A stretch of DNA of 6,543 bases, taken from positions 1 to 6,543 of the forward strand of contig QMPB01000263.1 of the NCBI GenBank assembly GCA_003648395.1, read 5' to 3'. The DNA comes from Bacteroidota bacterium. Its GTDB lineage: Bacteria > Bacteroidota > Bacteroidia > Bacteroidales > UBA1556. The notes beneath the pieces were generated by a model. The model searched no databases and was not told where the DNA came from. It saw nothing but the letters and a program-made list of their open reading frames with translations. Shown here one piece after another: positions 1 to 4,793 of the stretch; position 1 is the first letter of the stretch; each line of letters begins with the position of its first letter. Made by a program: the position numbers and the translations under genes.

Positions 1-31
1 AGTTTGCTTGTATATAGGGATGTTTTAGCAT
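1..31 (-). CDS. Possible 5' end of a minus-strand gene, cut by the window edge
   Basis: Read on the minus strand, an ATG at 31-29 opens a frame of ten codons (MLKHPYIQAN) that runs off the left edge. An AGGAAAAA stretch lies directly before the ATG, and a perfect TAnnTTTG-type box (TATCTTTG) lies about 55 bases upstream at 93-86. Those two signals are the only support, because the peptide is too short for a family assignment. A competing plus-strand frame is open from base 1 to the stop at 118-120. It would be a 39-residue C-terminal tail, but its last part comes from very AT-rich DNA. I cannot choose firmly between them. The promoter-like box makes the minus-strand reading slightly better. 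Confidence 0.22.
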   Translation of the reverse strand, partial: MLKHPYIQAN

Positions 32-85
32 TTTTTCCTGTGGTTGCAAGCAATCAAATCCTTCCACGTATATGTAATAAGAGCG

Positions 86-93
86 CAAAGATA
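86..93 (-). promoter_or_regulatory. Candidate Bacteroidota -7 box (TATCTTTG)
   Basis: The minus strand reads TATCTTTG, matching all fixed positions of the Bacteroidota -7 consensus TAnnTTTG. I see no TTTG-like -33 element about 20 bases upstream, so the promoter is incomplete by consensus. It would drive a minus-strand transcript into the gene cut at the left edge. Confidence 0.35.
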
Positions 94-306
94 GTATTTT
101 ATTTATTAATACAGCATTAAATGATAATTATTTTATAATATTTACTAAAACCAAACTCTAATATTTTTTAGTATATTTACAAAACCATTTATTATTACCA
201 AATAAGAAGTAAATCCACCAATAAATTTCAGCAGCAGCCATCTATCTGTATTGCTTCTATACTGGCTTAATATTGGTGTTTTACACTCTAAAAGTTTTAA
301 TTAATA
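94..306. other. Gene-free AT-rich leader region before comF
   Basis: No reading frame here looks coding. The region holds an imperfect direct repeat, ATTTAC(T)AAAACCA at 140-153 and 175-187. It also holds a weak -7-like TATATTTA at 172-179, a second weak TAATATTG at 268-275, and an 8-bp inverted repeat described separately. Any comF promoter must be here, but no match to the phylum consensus is convincing. Confidence 0.6.
216..278 (+). repeat. Inverted repeat with nested stems in the comF leader
   Basis: CACCAATA at 216-223 is the exact reverse complement of TATTGGTG at 271-278. Between these arms, AGCCA (236-240) can pair with TGGCT (263-267), and GTAT (248-251) with ATAC (259-262). The right-hand arms of the two inner stems are directly adjacent; a 7-base bulge separates the left-hand arms. 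The structure ends 28 bases before the comF start codon and has no U-tract, so it does not look like a terminator. It could be a structured 5' untranslated region or chance pairing in AT-rich DNA. It matches no riboswitch class that I recognise. Confidence 0.35.
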
Positions 307-996
307 ATGAAGATTATAAATAATCTTATTGAAATTTTTTATCCAAAAATATGTTTGGCATGCGAAAGAAGGCTTCTCGATCATGAACGTGTTTTATGTT
401 CTTATTGTGAGTTAAATTTACCCAAAACAAATTTCCATAACCGCGAGTCGAACCCTGTTGAAATTCTCTTTTGGGGACGCTGCCGTATAGATTCAGCATC
501 GGCATATTACAGATATATAAAGCAAGGCAATGTTCAGAACTTAATTCATAATTTTAAATATAAAGGATATCAAGAAATTGGTTTATACATTGGTGAAATC
601 TATGGGAAACAGCTAATGGCTAGCGAAAGATATAAAACTGTAGATCTTATAATACCAGTGCCTTTACATAATAAAAAACTTAAAATTAGAGGTTTTAATC
701 AGAGTGAAGTTTTTGCACATGGCTTATCAAGAAGCATGAAAGCTATAACAGACAGCACTATACTAATTAGGAATATACATACTAGCACTCAAACCAAGAA
801 ATCTAGATGGGATAGACATAAAAATGTTTCTAGTATATTCAGCATTAAGGATCCTGAATTGCTAAAGGGGAAACACATTATGATTGTAGATGATGTAATA
901 ACAACAGGCTCTACCATAGAATCTTGCGTTAATACACTTACAGAAATAGAAGATATTAAAATAAGTGTAATTGCAATAGCCTCAGCAGCTCATTAA
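307..996 (+). CDS. comF: ComF family phosphoribosyltransferase-fold protein
   Basis: This 229-residue protein has the standard ComF layout. An N-terminal four-cysteine zinc-ribbon-like motif comprises C16-x2-C19 and C31-x2-C34. A type I phosphoribosyltransferase domain follows, with the family signature IIPVPLHNKKLKIRGFNQSE near residues 115-134, a T-x-x-Q-x(4)-R-x-x-R-x-x-N segment near 159-173, and the PRPP-binding loop IVDDVITTG at 193-201. The acidic pair D195-D196 and the glycine loop are intact. ComF proteins are cytoplasmic and needed for natural transformation in some bacteria, where they act with the ComFA translocase and single-strand DNA proteins. Many non-competent species keep a homologue of unclear role (family knowledge). 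The length is normal. The ATG is preceded by an A/T-rich stretch (TTTTAATTAATA) without a Shine-Dalgarno sequence. The gene is monocistronic and converges on the PurF-like gene 9 bases downstream. No other competence gene is in the window, so a competence role is only inferred. Confidence 0.9.
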   Translation: MKIINNLIEIFYPKICLACERRLLDHERVLCSYCELNLPKTNFHNRESNPVEILFWGRCRIDSASAYYRYIKQGNVQNLIHNFKYKGYQEIGLYIGEIYGKQLMASERYKTVDLIIPVPLHNKKLKIRGFNQSEVFAHGLSRSMKAITDSTILIRNIHTSTQTKKSRWDRHKNVSSIFSIKDPELLKGKHIMIVDDVITTGSTIESCVNTLTEIEDIKISVIAIASAAH

Positions 997-1015
997 ATAG
1001 TCTTCTTAATAAGCT
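987..1015. terminator. Imperfect hairpin spanning the two convergent stop codons
   Basis: AGCTCATTAA at 987-996 can pair with TTAATAAGCT at 1006-1015, giving ten positions with one C-A mismatch around a 9-base loop. The left arm ends with the comF stop codon. The right arm begins with the complement of the opposing gene's stop codon. No long T-run follows on either strand; the plus side continues CTCTTTC. It is therefore at best a weak terminator, but it is the only hairpin I see between the convergent genes. Confidence 0.3.
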
Positions 1016-2904
1016 CTTTCGTTACGACCTTCGATATAATTAACAAATGCGCGATTTACAACCCTAAAACCACCTGGTGTAGGATAATTTCCTGTAAAAT
1101 ACCAATCTCCCTTATCATTTGGAATTGCCTTATGTAGATTCTCTATACTTTGGTATATAATCTCTACATCTGCATTTATGGAGGCTGGAGTAAGCAACTC
1201 ACTAATTTTTTCAGATATTTGTTCTGCAGTAAAAGGATCATAAATTTCCTTTACAGCATTTATTTGTTCTTCTTTAGGCTTCTTCAATTGCTCAATAGAA
1301 TTCTTATAAACCCTATTTATAATATTCTCCATACCCTTATCTTTTAATAAAGCTATAGCCGCTTGAAAGGCAATAAAATCATTAAGTTTTGCCATATCAA
1401 TACCATAACAATCGGGATATCTAATTTGTGGAGCAGAAGAAACTACAATAATACGTTTTGGCCCGAGACGATCCAAAATACGAAGGATACTCTGCTTAAG
1501 GGTTGTACCTCTAACAATACTATCATCAAGAATTACCAGATTATCTTTTCCTGGGCGAATTGACCCATATGTAATATCATAAACATGAGCCACAAGATCG
1601 TCTCTATCATTATCTTGAGTAATAAAAGTTCGCATCTTAGCATCCTTTACGGCTACTTTTTCAATACGTGGTTTCATATCAAGAATTTCTTTCAATTTAC
1701 TATCACTAATATTATTCCCCAGTTGAAGGATTTTATCTTTCTTAACCTCATTGCACTGTGCTTCTAATGCCTGCGCAAGGCCCCTAAAAGCAACAGAAGC
1801 CGTATTTGGAATATATGAAAATACCGAATCTTGAATATTATAATTCAAACTTTTCATTACCGCAGGAACCAATAATTTACCCAAAGCTTTTCGCTCTTTG
1901 TAAATATCTATATCTGTTCCACGAGAGAAATAAATTCTTTCAAAAGAACATGATTTACGTTCTACGGGCTCAAGTATTTCCTGCTCTGTAAACTCACCAT
2001 TACGCTTTACAATAAGAGCATGTCCGGGCATTATTTCCTGAATTTTGTCAGCACTAACATTAAAGGCCGTTTGTATAACAGGGCGTTCTGAAGCTGCAAC
2101 TATAATTTCATCATCATGGTACCAAAATGCTGGTCGAATACCTGCAGGATCGCGCAGAATAAATGAATCGCCATGACCCATCATTCCAGCCATTGCATAA
2201 CCACCATCCCACGATTTGGCAGACTTTCTTAAGATATCTGGAATATCCATTTCTTCCACTATCTTATCTGTCATATCCTTTTTGGTATACTTTCCTTTAT
2301 ATTTATCATAAATAGAAGCTACCGCTTCATCTTGAAAATGTCCTATTTTCTCCATTACAGTAATAGTATCAGAAGTTTCAACAGGATGTTGCCCCAATTC
2401 AATAAGATTACTGAAAAGTTCATCAACATTTGTAAGATTAAAATTTCCGGCAACAGTAAGGGTACGTGTTTTCCAATTATTATGACGAATAAATGGGTGT
2501 AGGTAACGCTCTTCGTTTCCTCCAAAAGTACCATATCTTAGGTGAGCAAGGAAAACTTCTCCAGTAAAATCAGCATTTTCTTTAAGCCAATTTACATCAT
2601 CAAGTTTACTCTCATCAATTTTTTTTATTTCAGCATATTGCTTATTTATTCTTGCAAAAATATCTTTAATTGGACTTTCGGCAACCGAGCGAACACGATT
2701 AATATAACGCATGCCTGGAGGAGTATCAAGTTTTATGTTTGCAATACCTGCTCCATCCTGACCTCTATTATGCTGCTTTTCCATAAGCAAATACATCTTA
2801 TTAAGTCCGTAAAAAGAGGTGCCATATTTAGCTTGATAATACTCTAAAGGCTTTAGTAACCTAACAAATGCAATTCCACATTCGTGTTTAATTTGATCGC
2901 TCAT
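1006..2904 (-). CDS. purF: Amidophosphoribosyltransferase, long Bacteroidota-type PurF
   Basis: PurF transfers ammonia from glutamine to PRPP to give phosphoribosylamine, the first committed step of de novo purine synthesis, in the cytoplasm. The N-terminal class II glutamine amidotransferase domain (about 9-300) has a nucleophile-type C9 in HECGIAF after an 8-residue leader that is probably a cleaved propeptide. It also has HNRGQDGAGIA (45-55), HLRYGTFGG (121-129), GNFNLTN (153-159) and RDPAGIRP (251-258). The phosphoribosyltransferase domain carries CSFERIYFSRG (319-329), MRTFI (424-428), the PRPP loop LVILDDSIVRGTT (456-468) and YGIDM (500-504). At 632 residues it is well above the usual 470-510. 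Much of the extra length lies between 350 and 455 and in the C-terminal region. The C-terminal YFTGNYPT (602-609) resembles the canonical CFTGxYPT tail but lacks the cysteines that bind the Fe-S cluster in Bacillus-type PurF. The ATG lies in a region without a Shine-Dalgarno sequence. I am confident of the family. A role distinct from a second canonical PurF elsewhere in the genome cannot be excluded. Confidence 0.88.
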   Translation of the reverse strand: MSDQIKHECGIAFVRLLKPLEYYQAKYGTSFYGLNKMYLLMEKQHNRGQDGAGIANIKLDTPPGMRYINRVRSVAESPIKDIFARINKQYAEIKKIDESKLDDVNWLKENADFTGEVFLAHLRYGTFGGNEERYLHPFIRHNNWKTRTLTVAGNFNLTNVDELFSNLIELGQHPVETSDTITVMEKIGHFQDEAVASIYDKYKGKYTKKDMTDKIVEEMDIPDILRKSAKSWDGGYAMAGMMGHGDSFILRDPAGIRPAFWYHDDEIIVAASERPVIQTAFNVSADKIQEIMPGHALIVKRNGEFTEQEILEPVERKSCSFERIYFSRGTDIDIYKERKALGKLLVPAVMKSLNYNIQDSVFSYIPNTASVAFRGLAQALEAQCNEVKKDKILQLGNNISDSKLKEILDMKPRIEKVAVKDAKMRTFITQDNDRDDLVAHVYDITYGSIRPGKDNLVILDDSIVRGTTLKQSILRILDRLGPKRIIVVSSAPQIRYPDCYGIDMAKLNDFIAFQAAIALLKDKGMENIINRVYKNSIEQLKKPKEEQINAVKEIYDPFTAEQISEKISELLTPASINADVEIIYQSIENLHKAIPNDKGDWYFTGNYPTPGGFRVVNRAFVNYIEGRNERAY

Positions 2905-2926
2905 ACTTGATGTCTAATTTGGGTTG

Positions 2927-2934
2927 TAAAAGTA
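2927..2934 (-). promoter_or_regulatory. Candidate -7 box for purF (TACTTTTA)
   Basis: The minus strand reads TACTTTTA, one mismatch from TAnnTTTG, 22 bases before the purF start codon. There is no convincing -33 TTTG. It is offered as the best candidate promoter in this intergenic region for the leftward gene. Confidence 0.3.
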
Positions 2935-2973
2935 CAGTTTTTTTTAATGCATTGGCTTTTCATTAATGGCAAT

Positions 2974-2991
2974 TTTTGAGAATTTTGAGAA
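2974..2991. repeat. Tandem 9-bp direct repeat TTTTGAGAA x2
   Basis: TTTTGAGAA occurs twice with no spacer, at 2974-2982 and 2983-2991, in the divergent intergenic region between purF and the ACT-domain gene. It lies about 70 bases upstream of the purF start codon. It may be a protein-binding site for control of purF or of the divergent gene, or simple slippage in AT-rich DNA. Nothing else in the window repeats this unit. Confidence 0.5.
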
Positions 2992-3134
2992 AAAATATTA
3001 GTTTATTACTCATTGATTATCTGATATATATATAGATTCTAAGCCTATTATTAACCGATGTAAACTATTATTTCACAATATTAGCTAAAACAGAATTTAT
3101 TTTAACATAAATATTAATAAATAAATATTTTTTG

Positions 3135-3142
3135 TATATTTG
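3135..3142 (+). promoter_or_regulatory. -7 box TATATTTG for the ACT-domain gene
   Basis: TATATTTG matches TAnnTTTG at all fixed positions and ends 34 bases before the start codon at 3177. That predicts a leader of roughly 25-30 bases. The expected -33 TTTG is not present; TTTAACA at 3101-3107 is the nearest T-rich tract. The position and fit make it one of the better promoter calls here. Confidence 0.5.
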
Positions 3143-3176
3143 TGCAATAATTTAACATTGACAATACTAAATAACA

Positions 3177-3848
3177 ATGAATAATATAACAGTTAGCGAT
3201 TCGGTAGGCGAGATAGTAAGTCGCAAGCCTTTTTTGGAGGAAGCATTAGCTTCTGGTTTGATAAATTTATCTTCATTAGCACGTGACATACACTCAGAAG
3301 TGTCGCAACGAATGGATAAAGAAGTTAAGCATGGTGCAATAGTTATGGCTCTTAAAAGGCTTAAACCTGATGTAAACTTTCAAATTAATGAGCGTATCAA
3401 AAAGGTTGTGGATCTTATGGGCGATATTACTGTTAGGTCTAACTTGGCAGATTTTACTTATCGAAATTCAGATACATTAACAATAAATCAAACACGATTA
3501 TTAGAAATAATAAGTAAGAGAAAAGAGATTTTCTATACTTTTTCTCAAGGAATTTACGAAACAACAATCATACTTAGCAACATTATAGAAGACGAAGTAA
3601 ATGCAGTTTTTAAAGATGAGTATCTAACATTTAAAATTGATAATTTATCTTCTATAACTATAAAACTTCCTGAGGAGAACACTTCTGTTTTTGGTGTTTA
3701 TTACCATATCCTTAAGAAGTTAGCTTACGAAGGTATTAATATATTAGAGATTGTTTCAACCACTCATGAGTTTACAATTATTGTAAATGATGATGATGTT
3801 GATGCTGCTTTTTCAGTTCTAAAAAGATTAAAGCACGATAAATTATAA
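3177..3848 (+). CDS. ACT-domain protein of unknown function, possibly a small-molecule-responsive regulator
   Basis: The C-terminal part (about 150-220) resembles the ACT domain of aspartokinases. It shows the strand LSSITIKLP (157-165), a glycine turn and helix VFGVYYHILKKLAYEGINIL (171-190), then EIVSTTHEFTIIVNDDDVDA (191-210), with G173 and the EGIN turn in expected places. Residues about 80-145, ending GIYETTIILSNIIEDEVNAV (125-144), look like a second, more divergent ACT unit, as in the tandem pair that closes aspartokinases. No kinase domain is present. The N-terminal 75 residues are mainly helical, with a patterned segment SGLINLSSLARDI (26-38) then GAIVMALKRL (53-62). This could be a helix-turn-helix or dimer module, but that is inference. 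There is no signal peptide or membrane segment, so it should be cytoplasmic. ACT domains usually bind amino acids or other small ligands to control enzymes or transcription. The gene stands alone between its own promoter and a strong terminator, so context gives no ligand. Its function is unknown. Confidence 0.8.
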   Translation: MNNITVSDSVGEIVSRKPFLEEALASGLINLSSLARDIHSEVSQRMDKEVKHGAIVMALKRLKPDVNFQINERIKKVVDLMGDITVRSNLADFTYRNSDTLTINQTRLLEIISKRKEIFYTFSQGIYETTIILSNIIEDEVNAVFKDEYLTFKIDNLSSITIKLPEENTSVFGVYYHILKKLAYEGINILEIVSTTHEFTIIVNDDDVDAAFSVLKRLKHDKL

Positions 3849-3871
3849 ATATCGGTTTGCGTAAAAAGAAC

Positions 3872-3912
3872 AGAGGCTGTTTCAATTTAATATTGAGACA
3901 GCCTCTTTTTTT
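3872..3912 (+). terminator. Strong intrinsic terminator after the ACT-domain gene
   Basis: AGAGGCTGTTTCAA (3872-3885) pairs with TTGAGACAGCCTCT (3893-3906) over 14 positions including one G-U wobble, around a 7-base loop. A T-run follows to 3912. It lies 23 bases past the stop codon at 3846-3848. This is a textbook Rho-independent terminator for the plus strand. The GC-rich base of the stem stands out from the AT-rich surroundings. Confidence 0.92.
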
Positions 3913-3943
3913 GTACACCAAAATCTTTTACCGTAGTTTTATA

Positions 3944-3984
3944 AAAAAAAGCTCATTAATAATAATTATCAATGAGCTTTTTTT
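3944..3984 (-). terminator. Bidirectional-looking terminator after lpxA
   Basis: AAAAAAAGCTCATT (3944-3957) pairs exactly with AATGAGCTTTTTTT (3971-3984) around a 13-base AT-rich loop. Because the stem is flanked by an A-run on one side and a T-run on the other, it can act in both directions. On the minus strand it lies about 20 bases beyond the lpxA stop codon and should end the lpxC-fabZ/lpxA transcript. On the plus strand it is a back-up to the terminator at 3872-3912. Confidence 0.85.
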
Positions 3985-4004
3985 GACATATTTTAAGCTA
4001 TAAA

Positions 4005-4787
4005 TTATTTATTATTATAGCCTCTCATAATTCCTCTTTTAGAATTAAGAATAAAAGAAATAATTTCGTCACGCTCAGGGCTTGCTGGCATTTCAGCCTC
4101 AATAACTCTAACTGCCTGAGAAACATTATTTTTCTTTTGGAACAGTATTCTAAAAATTGACTGAATCTCATTAATTTTGGCTGAGGTAAAACCTCTACGG
4201 CGCAAGCCAATAGAATTTATCCCAACATAAGAAACGGGCTCACGACCAGCTTTAGCAAATGGTGGCACATCCTTACGAACCAGAGAACCTCCAGAAATCA
4301 TACTATGAGCGCCAATATTTACAAACTGATGCACTGCTACCATACCACCAACAATTGCAAAATCCTCAACAGTAATATGTCCTGCTAGAGTTGTTGCATT
4401 TGCCAGTATACAGTTATTTCCAACTATACAATCGTGGGCAACGTGCACATAAGCCATAATAAGATTATTATCACCAATGGTGGTTTCCATATTTGCTATA
4501 GTTCCTCTATTTACCGTTACAAATTCTCTGATGATATTATTGTCACCAATACGGACAATACTCTCTTCATTATCAAATTTCAAATCTTGAGGCACAGCTG
4601 AAATTACTGCTCCAGGAAAAATTTTATTATTCTTTCCAATTCTAGCGCCTTCCATAATTGTAACATTGGATCCTATCCAAGTTCCCTCTCCTATTTCAAC
4701 ATTTTTGTCGATAAAAACAAATGGCTCTACAACTACTGTAGATGCTAATTTTGCTTGAGGATGTACGTATGCTAATGGTTGATTCAT
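4005..4787 (-). CDS. lpxA: Acyl-ACP--UDP-N-acetylglucosamine O-acyltransferase (LpxA)
   Basis: LpxA moves a 3-hydroxyacyl chain from acyl carrier protein to the 3-OH of UDP-GlcNAc, the first step of lipid A synthesis, in the cytoplasm as a homotrimer. At 260 residues it has family length. Residues 1-185 are the left-handed beta-helix built from hexapeptide repeats (for example VEIGEGTWIGSNVTI at 30-44). The rest is a helical C-terminal domain. The catalytic histidine is H118 in HVAHDC (115-120), matching E. coli His125. H115, H137 in LAGH and H153 in AVHQF match other conserved active-site histidines. By the same alignment the acyl-length ruler position, Gly173 in E. coli, is G166, which suggests a chain of about C14 or longer rather than C10. 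It starts 6 bases after the lpxC-fabZ stop codon, so the two genes are very probably co-transcribed and translationally coupled. A hairpin terminator follows. No Shine-Dalgarno sequence is visible, as usual in this phylum. Confidence 0.96.
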   Translation of the reverse strand: MNQPLAYVHPQAKLASTVVVEPFVFIDKNVEIGEGTWIGSNVTIMEGARIGKNNKIFPGAVISAVPQDLKFDNEESIVRIGDNNIIREFVTVNRGTIANMETTIGDNNLIMAYVHVAHDCIVGNNCILANATTLAGHITVEDFAIVGGMVAVHQFVNIGAHSMISGGSLVRKDVPPFAKAGREPVSYVGINSIGLRRRGFTSAKINEIQSIFRILFQKKNNVSQAVRVIEAEMPASPERDEIISFILNSKRGIMRGYNNK

Positions 4788-4793
4788 AATTTC

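Noticed and set aside
38..69. Possible tRNA fragment suggested by the complementary GTGG and CCAC arms
   Set aside because: No cloverleaf can be built: the arms are only four bases long, and D-arm, anticodon-arm and T-arm consensus sequences are missing.
1150..1991. Several open frames of about 60 codons on the plus strand inside purF
   Set aside because: They are antisense to conserved coding sequence, rich in Ile, Leu, Phe and Asn as expected from the complement of AT-rich DNA, and have no recognisable domains.
2542..2847. A 101-codon open frame on the plus strand inside purF
   Set aside because: It is antisense to a well-supported PurF-like gene with conserved motifs. Its translation is a low-complexity mix rich in Ile, Phe, Ser and Lys, and it has no promoter box or family resemblance.
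307..2904. comF and purF as one functional system because both have a phosphoribosyltransferase fold
   Set aside because: They are convergent and separately transcribed, belong to different families with a shared ancient fold, and nothing in the sequence links their regulation. The adjacency is most likely coincidence.
3019..3037. ATCT...AGAT arms around a TATATATAT core in the purF/ACT intergenic region
   Set aside because: The arms are four bases and the core is simple AT repeat, so this is expected by chance in such AT-rich DNA.
4025..4210. A 61-codon minus-strand frame within lpxA in another frame
   Set aside because: It overlaps the conserved C-terminal domain of LpxA out of frame and is not a plausible separate gene.
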